A stretch of 64,000 nt of DNA from Laceyella putida. Its GTDB lineage: Bacteria > Bacillota > Bacilli > Thermoactinomycetales > Thermoactinomycetaceae. Location of the stretch: positions 1 through 64,000 of the forward strand of contig NZ_JBHTBW010000025.1 in the NCBI RefSeq assembly GCF_042665195.1, given 5' to 3'. The notes under the pieces were generated by a model. It saw only the letters and a program-made list of their open reading frames with translations, was not told the origin of the DNA and did no database searches. Below are positions 8,418 through 17,332 of the stretch, piece by piece. Position numbers and translations under genes: made by a program. Within the stretch, counting starts at the first letter, position 1, and every line of letters starts with the position of its first letter.

Positions 8418-10457
8418 CTACATCACTCGCTTAAACATTTTTTCTAATTCATAGGCGGAAAAATGAACGAAAATGGGCCGCCCGTGCGGACAAGTAAACG
8501 GATTCTCACACTGGTTCAACTGCGCTAACAGTTTTTCCATCTCATCGCGGCGGAGGTGACGATTCGCTTTGATCGCCGCTTTGCAAGACATCATCTTGGC
8601 CGTAGCGTCACGCAGGACGCTCGTTTCCACTTTCCCGTGTTCTTTCAGCCATTCAATGATTTCATGAATCAGCCGATCCGCATCTTCGCGCGGAAACCAG
8701 ATTGGATAAGCCCGCACGACAAAGGTGGTCCCGCCAAACGGTTCCATCTCCAATCCCCACTGCCGCAAATAGTCCAATTTGGCTTCCAACAGCTCCGCTT
8801 CCGCAGGGGAACACTCGATCGTCATCGGAATTAACAGTGGATATTGTTTGGAGTTTTCTTCGCCTAACCGCCGTGAATAAATCTCATAATAGATGCGTTC
8901 ATGCGCAGCATGCTGATCGATCAGATAAAATCCATCTTTCGATTGGGCGACAATGTAGGTTCCGTGCACTTGCGCAAGCGGCTCCATCTCCGGCAACCGC
9001 GGCGAACCAGCGGGGGGAGGACTTTGCTCCGGTTCGGTTGATCGCACCTCCGGTTCAAGGTTCTTGGTGTCTTCCACCTTCACTGGCGGGGAGGGTTGTT
9101 CCTGCCCTTCTTCCTGTTTGGCGAAAGTGGACAAGGCTGAGCGATAAGCGGATTGAGATGGACGCGTTGCTGACTGGGGCGGTGAAGGGGTCTGCTTTCT
9201 TTCCCCAGTCATTTGCCTTTCCTGCATTCTGGATGGCGGCTGGTTGAACGAACGCCGTGGCTCCGGCTGCTCCGCCTCATCCCTTTCCGCACTTTCCGCG
9301 CTCTCTTGCACCTGCCCCCCTTGCGGCTTCAGCGGTGGATAAACCTGCTCCCGCGCTTGCCTCGCTGGCGGCGCTTCCGTTTGTTCCCAGGAAAATTCAT
9401 CCTGCACGACGGTTGTTTTGATTCGGGCTTGCCCCACACTGCTCGTCGCCCCCGGCATGAAACGTTCCTCTTTGAACGCGCGTTTGATTGCTTCTTCCAC
9501 CAATTGACAACATTCTTTTTCCTTGCTCAACCGAACTTCCAATTTGGCTGGATGGACGTTGACATCAACCAATTTGGGGTCCATTTGAACGGTTAAAATC
9601 CCGATCGGATAACGGCCATTCGGCAACAAGGTTCCATATGCGCGCAAGATGGCCTGCGTCATCGGGATGGAACGGACAAAGCGTCCATTCAGCACAATGG
9701 ACAAATAAGAGCGGGTGGAGCGGGTGATCTCCGGTTTGGTCACATAACCCGCGATGAGAAAATCGGCATCCTCCCCCTTAAAAGCCACCATCCGACTTGC
9801 CACTTGTTTGCCGTACAGCGCATGGAGCACATGGAGCAGTTTCCCGTCGCCACTGGTGCGGAACAGCTCCCGCTGATTGTGGCTGAGCGAAAAAGAGATG
9901 TGGGGATGCGCCAATGCCAGCCGTCCCACCACATCCGCCACATGACTAACCTCAGTGTTGACTGTTTTCAAGTACTTCAAACGAGCAGGGGTATTGTAAA
10001 AGAGTTCTTTCACCACCACATCGGTCCCTTGGGAGCGGGACGTGTCCTCGACCGCGAGCAATTCACCGCCTTCAATCCGCACCTCTGTCGCCAATTGGGA
10101 AGGATCATGAGCGGTGGTCAGGGTCACTCGCGCAACCGAAGCGATACTGGGCATCGCCTCACCACGAAAACCCAAAGTCCGGATCGAAAACAAGTCCCGT
10201 TCCCGCTTGATCTTGCTTGTCGCATGGCGCGAAAACGCCAGCACCGCATCATCTTTGTCCATCCCTATCCCGTTGTCTGACACGCGGATCAGGGAAATTC
10301 CGCCCTCTTCAATCTGAATCTGAATCCGGGTGGCATTTGCATCAATCGAATTTTCCACTAATTCCTTCACGATCGACGCCGGTCGTTCGACCACTTCCCC
10401 CGCAGCAATCTGGTTCGCCAAATGATCATCCAATACCTGGATCCGGCCCACTCTCAT
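8418..10457 (-). CDS. mutL: DNA mismatch repair endonuclease MutL
   Basis: GHKL-type ATPase and latent endonuclease of methyl-independent mismatch repair, 679 residues. The N-terminus shows ELVENSIDAN, DNGIGM and TLGFRGEAM, which form the ATP lid and binding site. A proline/glutamine-rich linker spans roughly residues 340-490. The C-terminal dimerisation domain carries the metal-binding endonuclease motif DQHAAHERIYYE and a late CPHGRP, both typical of MutL from bacteria without MutH. ATG 10457 follows GAAGGAGGG. It lies 22 bases after mutS. Confidence 0.95.
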   Translation of the reverse strand: MRVGRIQVLDDHLANQIAAGEVVERPASIVKELVENSIDANATRIQIQIEEGGISLIRVSDNGIGMDKDDAVLAFSRHATSKIKRERDLFSIRTLGFRGEAMPSIASVARVTLTTAHDPSQLATEVRIEGGELLAVEDTSRSQGTDVVVKELFYNTPARLKYLKTVNTEVSHVADVVGRLALAHPHISFSLSHNQRELFRTSGDGKLLHVLHALYGKQVASRMVAFKGEDADFLIAGYVTKPEITRSTRSYLSIVLNGRFVRSIPMTQAILRAYGTLLPNGRYPIGILTVQMDPKLVDVNVHPAKLEVRLSKEKECCQLVEEAIKRAFKEERFMPGATSSVGQARIKTTVVQDEFSWEQTEAPPARQAREQVYPPLKPQGGQVQESAESAERDEAEQPEPRRSFNQPPSRMQERQMTGERKQTPSPPQSATRPSQSAYRSALSTFAKQEEGQEQPSPPVKVEDTKNLEPEVRSTEPEQSPPPAGSPRLPEMEPLAQVHGTYIVAQSKDGFYLIDQHAAHERIYYEIYSRRLGEENSKQYPLLIPMTIECSPAEAELLEAKLDYLRQWGLEMEPFGGTTFVVRAYPIWFPREDADRLIHEIIEWLKEHGKVETSVLRDATAKMMSCKAAIKANRHLRRDEMEKLLAQLNQCENPFTCPHGRPIFVHFSAYELEKMFKRVM

Positions 10458-10479
10458 CCCTCCTTCACTTGCCTTCTGG

Positions 10480-13014
10480 CTACAGCTTCTGTTTCAGTTC
10501 ATACAGGAACTGCATACATTCGAATGGGTTTTTCATCATCAAATCCCATTTTCGCAAAGCTTCGATAATCTCTTTCTCCTTTGTGGTCAGAGTCGCTGTT
10601 GCCTCTGCCACTTTGTCTTCCTCCGTTGAAACGGCAGTTGCCGCATAGTCAAACAGCGATAACTGGGTCCGGTCGTCCGGCTTTTGATCCGTTTTGCCTG
10701 CCGGGGCATGGAATCGGCCTTCTAACTCGCCCAAAATCTCTTTGGCCCGCTGAATCACGGGTTTGGGCAGGCCTGCCAATTCAGCGACATGGATGCCGTA
10801 ACTTTTGTCTGCCCCACCGGGAACAATGCGGTGCAGGAAAACCACTTTTCCGTCTTTTTCAATGCACTGGGCATGCACATTGACCAATCGGTCCAGCTCC
10901 TGTTCCAGCTCAGTCAACTCATGATAGTGCGTGGAAAAGAGCGTCTTCGCCCCAATATGGTCATGGATGTACTCCACAATCGCATGGGCCAGAGCCATCC
11001 CATCATACGTGGATGTGCCTCGCCCCACTTCATCCAACAAAATCAGGCTGCGGGAAGTCGCTTCCCTGAGCGCATGGCACGTCTCAGCCATCTCCACCAT
11101 AAAGGTACTGCGCCCGCCAATCAGGTCATCCGCCGCGCCGATGCGGGTAAAAATGCGATCCACGATGGAGATTTCCGCATGTTCGGCCGGAACGTAGCTT
11201 CCGATCTGGCTCATGAGCGTGATCAAGGCCACTTGTCGCATATACGTACTCTTCCCAGCCATGTTCGGACCCGTAATCAAGAGGATTTGCCGTTTGCCCC
11301 CATCGAGCATCGCGTCATTCGCGACAAAGTCTTCCACTTTCGTGGCTGCTTCCACCACCGGATGGCGCCCTTGCTTGATGCTCAGGCGATCCTCGTTATG
11401 AACCACCGGCCGCACATAGTGGTATTTTTGCGCAATGACGGCAAACGCCTGAAGCACATCCAGTTCCGCCACCCGTTCCGCCAATTGTTGCAGGCGATAT
11501 ACTTCTTGGGCGACTTGTGTGCGGACTTCCGTGAACAGCTCATACTCCATCTCAACCGACTTCTCGGAGGCGTTTAAGATCAGCTGCTCCCGTTCTTTCA
11601 GCTCTGGGGTCACAAACCGTTCCGCATTGGCCAAGGTTTGCTTCCGCTGATACCGGTCAGGCACATGCTGCAAATTGGATTTGGTCACCTCAATATAATA
11701 ACCAAACACGCGGTTATACCCGATTTTTAGCGACTTGATGCCGGTTAGATCGCGCTCTTGTTGTTCCAATTGCGCAATCCAGCTCTTGCCGTCTTTTTGA
11801 ATGGAACGCAATTGATCCAGTTCGTGGTTGTAACCTTCCCGAATCATGCCGCCTTCTTTGACTGACACAGGTGGTTCATCCACGATGGCCCGATCAATTA
11901 ACTCGCGCAACTCCGCACACCCATCCATCTGTTCACCCAACGCGGCCAACTCATCATGCCCGGACAGCATCAATCGCTCCCGCAGTTCCGGAATCACGCC
12001 CAATGAACGTTTCACATTGGTCAAGTCCCGTGCATTCGCCGATCCAAACGAGATCCGTGCCGCCAAGCGTTCCAGATCGTACACTTGTTTTAGCATCTCG
12101 CGAGCTTCATCAAGCAGGAGAAAATCGGCCAAAAAGGCTTCCACCATATCATGGCGCCGCTTGATATCCCGGACATTCAAAAGCGGCTTGTCCAACCATT
12201 TTCGGAGCAGGCGGCTTCCCATGGCCGTGGCCGTTTGATCGAGCAACCACAACAGGGAACCCCGCTTTTTCCCTTCACTCAACGTGCTGGTCAATTCGAG
12301 ATTGCGCCGAGCCGCTTCGTCCAACATCATAAATTGTTTGGCATCATATCGCCGCAACCGCTGCAGGTGTCCAAGCGTTCGTTTCTGGGTCTGTTTCAGG
12401 TAAGCAAACAATAAGCTGACCACACGCACCAAGTTCGGGGATGTGCACACTTCAGCAAACTGGGCAAATTGCTTTGGCAATTCTTCCGCCATATCTTGTT
12501 CCGTCCATTTATCCAGGGTGATCGGGGTCACCAAGCACTTTAATCGGGCAACCAATGTTTCCCGCAAAGCCGCATTCCCATAAAGCGGCTCATCGAGCAA
12601 AACCTCTTTGGGCTCATAACTGGCCGCCTCATCAATCATCCAATCAAGTGACCCCGCCAATTCCGTCACATGGCATTCCCCTGTCGACAAATCCGCCGCG
12701 GCGAGCGCCATCGTTTCGCCGGAACCGGCCAAGGTGAGCAGGAAGTTATTCTCTTGTTCGATCAGCATATTCTCCTCAATGATGGTGCCGGGGGTGATGA
12801 CCCGAACCACTTCCCTTTTGACCACCCCTTTCGCCGCCGCCGGATTTTCCACTTGTTCACAAATCGCCACTTTATACCCTTTTTCAATCAATCTTTCCAC
12901 ATACGTATGAGCCGAATGATAGGGGACCCCACACATGGGAATCCGTTCTTTTCCCCCATCTCGGCTGGTCAGTGTAATCTCCAACTCTTCGGCTGCTTTT
13001 TCAGCATCCTCAAA
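10480..13014 (-). CDS. mutS: DNA mismatch repair protein MutS, exon 2 (codons 35 to end)
   Basis: Encodes all of MutS except its first 34 residues. The connector and clamp domains are followed by the ATPase with Walker A GPNMAGKSTYMRQ, Walker B SLILLDEVGRGTS and the helix-turn-helix tail. Read upstream of the first possible start (TTG 12984) the frame continues FEDAEKAAEELEITLTSRD, the normal MutS sequence, until it meets the 3' end of a group II intron at 13015. Exon 1 at 15525-15626 supplies the N-terminus; joined in frame they give an 878-residue protein of normal MutS length. Without splicing only a truncated product lacking the mismatch-reading motif could be made from this part. Confidence 0.95.
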   Translation of the reverse strand, partial: FEDAEKAAEELEITLTSRDGGKERIPMCGVPYHSAHTYVERLIEKGYKVAICEQVENPAAAKGVVKREVVRVITPGTIIEENMLIEQENNFLLTLAGSGETMALAAADLSTGECHVTELAGSLDWMIDEAASYEPKEVLLDEPLYGNAALRETLVARLKCLVTPITLDKWTEQDMAEELPKQFAQFAEVCTSPNLVRVVSLLFAYLKQTQKRTLGHLQRLRRYDAKQFMMLDEAARRNLELTSTLSEGKKRGSLLWLLDQTATAMGSRLLRKWLDKPLLNVRDIKRRHDMVEAFLADFLLLDEAREMLKQVYDLERLAARISFGSANARDLTNVKRSLGVIPELRERLMLSGHDELAALGEQMDGCAELRELIDRAIVDEPPVSVKEGGMIREGYNHELDQLRSIQKDGKSWIAQLEQQERDLTGIKSLKIGYNRVFGYYIEVTKSNLQHVPDRYQRKQTLANAERFVTPELKEREQLILNASEKSVEMEYELFTEVRTQVAQEVYRLQQLAERVAELDVLQAFAVIAQKYHYVRPVVHNEDRLSIKQGRHPVVEAATKVEDFVANDAMLDGGKRQILLITGPNMAGKSTYMRQVALITLMSQIGSYVPAEHAEISIVDRIFTRIGAADDLIGGRSTFMVEMAETCHALREATSRSLILLDEVGRGTSTYDGMALAHAIVEYIHDHIGAKTLFSTHYHELTELEQELDRLVNVHAQCIEKDGKVVFLHRIVPGGADKSYGIHVAELAGLPKPVIQRAKEILGELEGRFHAPAGKTDQKPDDRTQLSLFDYAATAVSTEEDKVAEATATLTTKEKEIIEALRKWDLMMKNPFECMQFLYELKQKL

Positions 13015-13072
13015 GTAGGGTAGGAACCCGGCGCCTTGCCGCCTTACGGCGGCAGGTTTCCAAGAACCCCCC

Positions 13073-13106
13073 TCCGAACCGTACGTACACCTCTCGATGT
13101 ATACGG
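13073..13106 (-). ncRNA. Group II intron domain V
   Basis: Thirty-four-base hairpin with the conserved lower stem GAGCCGTAT/GTACGGTTC and a GAGA-type tetraloop region, the catalytic core of group II introns. It lies 60 bases before the 3' splice site. Confidence 0.8.
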
Positions 13107-13119
13107 CTCTCCACCTATT

Positions 13120-14928
13120 TTAATCCAGCCTCCCAGCATGTAAATCGTCATGGCATTTTGTGCACAGTACCATCGTTTTTCTTTTTCTGGCGATCATTGT
13201 TTGTTCCCACTTTTTCTTGCCTTGAAGCTCTTTGAGCTTCCTAATGTGATGGACTTCCAAGGGGACATCCTTTTTCACACACCACTCGCATTCTTCTGCA
13301 AGAAGCCTTTCAATTAGGCTTGTCTTGCCACCATACATGCGGGTGTTGGGCATTTCATCTACATTGTTTGATTTTAAAGGGGCTTCAACTCTTTTGAATC
13401 CTCCGTTATAGAGGGTACGAGTTTTTATCCCATTTCTATTTGGATATTCAACCATAAAAACACCATTTTTATTGTATTTGTTGAGGATACCACTTACAGA
13501 CATTTTGTATTTGTTAGCTAGTGTTTTATAAAGACTAAATCTCATAAAATAGAAGAATTTATTAAGTGCACTTACGTTGTTAGCTAGTCTGTAGTAGTTG
13601 TACAAGCCCCTTATTTCTGCATTGTAGATACTAAGGATTTCAATATCATCCAGATTTACAAACTCTTCTCTGTGCATTGCTTTCCATTTGCCATCTTTGT
13701 CGATTTTGAGTGCCTGAAGTTGTTTCAGTTTCTCAACCCATTTTTCCCTCGGTAAGTATAGTTTGCATTTTTGTGAGTTTGACCTTTTAAGAACCCCGTT
13801 TTTATCCCTACTGGTGCTCTCATTTTTTGGAACAGAGATGTCATATCCCAGAAATCTTGCCTTTTCGCTTGCGTGTGTGATGAGTGTTTTTTCTTGTGAC
13901 AACTCAAGCTTGAGCTTTTTGCTAAGGAACTCCGTTAATTCCGCTTTTATGTTGACGGCATCTCCTTTGCTCCCTATAACGCCAATGATAAAGTCATCAG
14001 CATATCGGGTGTAAAAGAGCCGCTTATAGTCGGAATCCATCGGATCTGAGTAAGCTACTTGGAGTTTTTCTGCTGATAGGGATTTGATTTCCTCCCTCAA
14101 TTTCTGTTGTTCATCAGCAGTCAATTCCACCCTCTTGAGTTTATCCTTCCTATATTTTACTGCCATGTCGATTCGTTTGTACTCTGGATTGACTTTTCTC
14201 TTTGTTCCTGATTTAAAGCGTTCCATCAGTTCTTCGACATACCTGTCTAGTTCATTTAGGTATATATTTGACAGGATTGGGCTGATAATTCCGCCCTGAG
14301 GAGTACCGCTGTATGTCCCATGGTACTTCCAATCTTCTACATAACCAGCTCTTAGAAACTTCCAGATTAAGTTGATGAACTTCTCATCCTTAATCCTTTT
14401 CCTTAGGATACCGATCAGGATATGATGGTCAATGTTGTCGAAAAACCCTTTTATGTCGCCTTCAATGAACCATTTTACTCCTGTGAAGTTCCTCTGTATT
14501 TCCATTAGAGCTGTATGGCAACTCCTGTTGGGTCTAAAGCCGTGTGAGTGATTTGAGAAGCTTCCCTCATAAATGGCTTCTAGCACCCTCCTTACAACCT
14601 CCTGAACTAGTTTATCGTCGATGGATGGTATTCCCAAAGGTCGTTTTTTCCCGTTTGCTTTCGGGATGTATGTTCTTTTAACAGGGTTGGGTTGATAAGA
14701 CTGATCTTTGAGCTTCTCAATTAACTTGTCAATCCTTGCCAAACTCATGCCATCTACAGTTTTTCCATCTGCGCCCTCGGTCATATTCCCTTCCTTTGGG
14801 GCCAACTTGCCGTAGGCAAGTAAGAAAAACTCTCTGTTGTACAGGTTTCTGTACAACCTGTGGTATGAGTATGTTGGATCGTTTGACTTGGAGGCTAGAC
14901 TGTTTAATACTGCCTCGGGATTTCTCAT
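13120..14928 (-). CDS. ltrA: Group II intron reverse transcriptase/maturase (LtrA-like) with HNH endonuclease domain
   Basis: Intron-encoded protein of 602 residues. The reverse transcriptase spans roughly residues 60-350 with the catalytic YADD in FYTRYADDFIIGV. A maturase (X) domain follows, and the C-terminus is an HNH nuclease: CEWC, then VHHIRKL, then CTKCHDDLH. All catalytic residues are present, so it could assist splicing and support retrohoming. The layout fits the chloroplast-like classes that carry HNH; I did not classify it further. ATG 14928 follows AAAGGAGCGAGAGG. Confidence 0.95.
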   Translation of the reverse strand: MRNPEAVLNSLASKSNDPTYSYHRLYRNLYNREFFLLAYGKLAPKEGNMTEGADGKTVDGMSLARIDKLIEKLKDQSYQPNPVKRTYIPKANGKKRPLGIPSIDDKLVQEVVRRVLEAIYEGSFSNHSHGFRPNRSCHTALMEIQRNFTGVKWFIEGDIKGFFDNIDHHILIGILRKRIKDEKFINLIWKFLRAGYVEDWKYHGTYSGTPQGGIISPILSNIYLNELDRYVEELMERFKSGTKRKVNPEYKRIDMAVKYRKDKLKRVELTADEQQKLREEIKSLSAEKLQVAYSDPMDSDYKRLFYTRYADDFIIGVIGSKGDAVNIKAELTEFLSKKLKLELSQEKTLITHASEKARFLGYDISVPKNESTSRDKNGVLKRSNSQKCKLYLPREKWVEKLKQLQALKIDKDGKWKAMHREEFVNLDDIEILSIYNAEIRGLYNYYRLANNVSALNKFFYFMRFSLYKTLANKYKMSVSGILNKYNKNGVFMVEYPNRNGIKTRTLYNGGFKRVEAPLKSNNVDEMPNTRMYGGKTSLIERLLAEECEWCVKKDVPLEVHHIRKLKELQGKKKWEQTMIARKRKTMVLCTKCHDDLHAGRLD

Positions 14929-15524
14929 AGAGCCTCTCGCTCCTTTCCCGTTCGTATTAAACTAAATAGGCTGTTCCCCTTCGCCATGTACTAGGCTTTC
15001 CCTAGCTCGGACTACTACGGGAACTCCGTTACCATATTGGATATTCAGGCTCTAAAGCCATAGCCACTTCGTGGCGTTCCAACTTAGGTAATCCCCATTT
15101 AGTACCCTTAGAGACATAGCTTGCAGTGATGTCGGATGTGACGTTCGCCCTTTACCTCTTACTGAGGTTGCGTAGTCAGGGACGCGCAAAGTTGATTCTA
15201 CTCGTGCATCAACTTTCATAAGAACCGTAATGTTTTTATACAGTTCTTCTTGACTATATGGCGTATCTAGTTACCTTTCGCCATAGGCTACGATATACCC
15301 GCTTGGACTGTCATTCAGGCAGTTTAGCCTTCATCCTCGTTCACTGCTTTTCGTCTTGCCGCTCAGTCGTGCCTTGGTAACTAGGCAACTCGCGACTTTA
15401 CCAGCATGCTACACTCCCCCTTCAGTTTCCCTCCAGGATAAGCTGGTTGACGATAGGCTTTTACTTGCGTCCTTAGCCTACTGCTTTGCTAGAGCAGATT
15501 CTCTAAGAGCCCTTATGGGCGCAC

Positions 15525-15626
15525 AAACATTTCATAAAAATCTCCCAGACGAAAAAATAAAAAGGCATCAGGATATTGTGCCTTTATCGACAAGTATTGT
15601 TGCATCATCGGAGTATATTGTGACAC
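15525..15626 (-). CDS. mutS: DNA mismatch repair protein MutS, exon 1 (codons 1-34)
   Basis: Encodes the first 34 residues of MutS, starting at GTG 15626 with GGAGGAAGAGG just upstream and reading MSQYTPMMQQYL, later FFRLGDFYEMF. It therefore carries the F-x-E mismatch-reading motif (FYE, residues 30-32), which wedges beside the mispaired base. The group II intron follows directly. Reading into unspliced intron gives three more codons (GTG CGC CCA) and then TAA, so the unspliced message encodes only a 37-residue peptide. Too short to be found by length alone. Confidence 0.93.
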
Positions 15627-15696
15627 GTTCCTCTTCCTCCGCTTATTTTTTTCATTCACCTATTTTAACATGAAAAACGGCCGCCATCCCATCTGT

Positions 15697-17097
15697 TCAC
15701 AAAGTTTTTTTCTGATGGAGTACGCGCCGATATGGTGGAAGATGCCATACTTTGCGAAAATCTTGCATTTCATCCCATGTTTCTCCAGATAGGAGATAGT
15801 GAAAAAGTTCATCCAAATATTTTTGGTACAGCGAATATTCCTCGCATTTTTTCAACTTTTCCCACAAAGTGGGCAGCCACCGGTAGATCAACGCTTTGCG
15901 GCCAAAGTAATAAGCGCGCTGCATCTCTGGATCATTCAACGGGAAATATGGGAGGGTGCGATAATTGCCGGCAATGACTTTCGCCAGAGCGAATACCCCT
16001 TTCGTCAATACGGGCGAGATCAACCAACTCGGCGGTGTGCGATATTCAAACCCCCCATACGGCTGAAACCGGTAGTCGCCCAAATAGCCATATTTCGGTC
16101 TGCGGCCAATCCCGCGTACGTCTTCGGCGATCACGAATAACAAGGCCATATAATTATCCAATGCCCGGAAGAGCTTAAAGTTAGGTTTAATCCCACTATA
16201 ATGGATATGTCCTCCCAAGGGGAAACCGCTCCACGGCATCGCCCCCGCCAACCATTTTCCCGGCACATTTCGCGTTTTCTTGGCAATGCGGGTCAACAGC
16301 CGATAAATGTTCACTACCATCGCTTTGGGGTCAGCGGTGGGGGCGGGCCTCAATTCAAACAATGGTTTATTTGAACGGTTTTCCCCAATCCAAATCGCAT
16401 CACAGCCGATCTCCCCCCGAACCGGAATCAAATCTGAGGCGATCACCAGTTTTCCCTCTGTATCGATCATCACAAATTCGGGATCTGCCCCCAACACGAT
16501 TTGATCCTGTTCGATCTTCGGCCCCAGGCATTGGGCGACATAATCTTTTAACGCGGAGATGAAGGCGTTGATTCCTTCATCATTGATCGCCGGGGTTGCC
16601 GATACGCCGGAAACGACAAATTTATCTCCCGTACCCGCTACGATTCGCACCATGCCGTAGTCCAACCCCAATGCATATATGGAACGAATGGCAAGCCGCT
16701 TAGCACGACGGTACTCACGTGGCCGGTCTTGTTCTTTCACACGGCGATATCGTTTGCGCTTCTTTTGATGATTGGCCAACCATACCGTTTGTTCTCTAGA
16801 ACAGTACGCGGTCAACACCTCGGTCTGAAATATGAAAAAGAGATACTCTCGCACCAATTTGGTCTTTTCATTAACCGGTATCCCATGCAGTTGAAGTTGC
16901 TCATTTCTCTCCAGAGGTTGATTTGCCCGTTCTACTTGCTTCACATCATTCAACGTCAACATCGCGGTGGATAAATGAGGCGCTTGGGGCAGATCCAACT
17001 TAATGGAAGGGACAAGCTTTCTCTCTTCATCCAAAATCAGCTTTCTTATTTCTTCTTCATGTTCTATGGCTTCATAAGGAAGGGTGGCGGCTCCCAT
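15697..17097 (-). CDS. Putative amidoligase (phage-type COOH-NH2 ligase, type 2)
   Basis: Protein of 466 residues whose C-terminal half matches the phiEco32-like COOH-NH2 ligase type 2 family of ATP-grasp-related/glutamine-synthetase-like amidoligases. Key segments are GADPEFV near residue 203, FELRPAP near 248, GGHIHYSG near 295 and GFEYRTPPSWL further on. The N-terminal 200 residues are basic and not recognised. Such enzymes are thought to join carboxyl and amino groups in peptides; the substrate is unknown. It sits between cotE and mutS. ATG 17097 with AAAGGGGAAAGCTT upstream is preferred; ATG 17127 adds 10 residues. Confidence 0.75.
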   Translation of the reverse strand: MGAATLPYEAIEHEEEIRKLILDEERKLVPSIKLDLPQAPHLSTAMLTLNDVKQVERANQPLERNEQLQLHGIPVNEKTKLVREYLFFIFQTEVLTAYCSREQTVWLANHQKKRKRYRRVKEQDRPREYRRAKRLAIRSIYALGLDYGMVRIVAGTGDKFVVSGVSATPAINDEGINAFISALKDYVAQCLGPKIEQDQIVLGADPEFVMIDTEGKLVIASDLIPVRGEIGCDAIWIGENRSNKPLFELRPAPTADPKAMVVNIYRLLTRIAKKTRNVPGKWLAGAMPWSGFPLGGHIHYSGIKPNFKLFRALDNYMALLFVIAEDVRGIGRRPKYGYLGDYRFQPYGGFEYRTPPSWLISPVLTKGVFALAKVIAGNYRTLPYFPLNDPEMQRAYYFGRKALIYRWLPTLWEKLKKCEEYSLYQKYLDELFHYLLSGETWDEMQDFRKVWHLPPYRRVLHQKKTL

Positions 17098-17332
17098 AAG
17101 CTTTCCCCTTTCTTCTAATCCGTACATTGGCTCCCGTCCTGTTCTTGGGAATATTTATGCTGTTATCATATGTCACCTGTGCGAAAAACGTTAGTCTTTT
17201 TTCCATTGGTCCACATACAACCGGCCAAACAAAAAGAAAGACGGGTTGGAAGGGATAATGATAACGGCACAGAAATTATTTCATATTAATTCAAAATAAT
17301 CTATTAATTATTCAACAGGAGGGAGGGATCGC

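Larger units (their letters stand above)
13015..15524 (-). mobile_element. Group II intron inserted in mutS
   Basis: Complete intron of about 2510 bases in the same orientation as mutS. Its 5' end reads GTGCGCCC, the usual GUGYG start. Near the 3' end a domain V begins GAGCCGTATAC and closes with GTACGTACGGTTC (about 13073-13106), followed by a domain VI hairpin and a terminal CCCTAC. The reverse-transcriptase gene lies in domain IV. Boundaries are set by the reading frame: exon 1 ends ...YEMF and exon 2 begins FEDAEK, the uninterrupted MutS sequence, so insertion is between codons (phase 0). The intron sequence AAACATT at 15235-15229 complements the last seven exon bases AATGTTT, a good EBS1-IBS1 pair. 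Confidence 0.93.

Noticed and set aside
12982..12984. TTG as the start of mutS
   Set aside because: It is the first start codon after the intron, but conserved MutS sequence continues upstream to the intron border and the true N-terminus is in exon 1.
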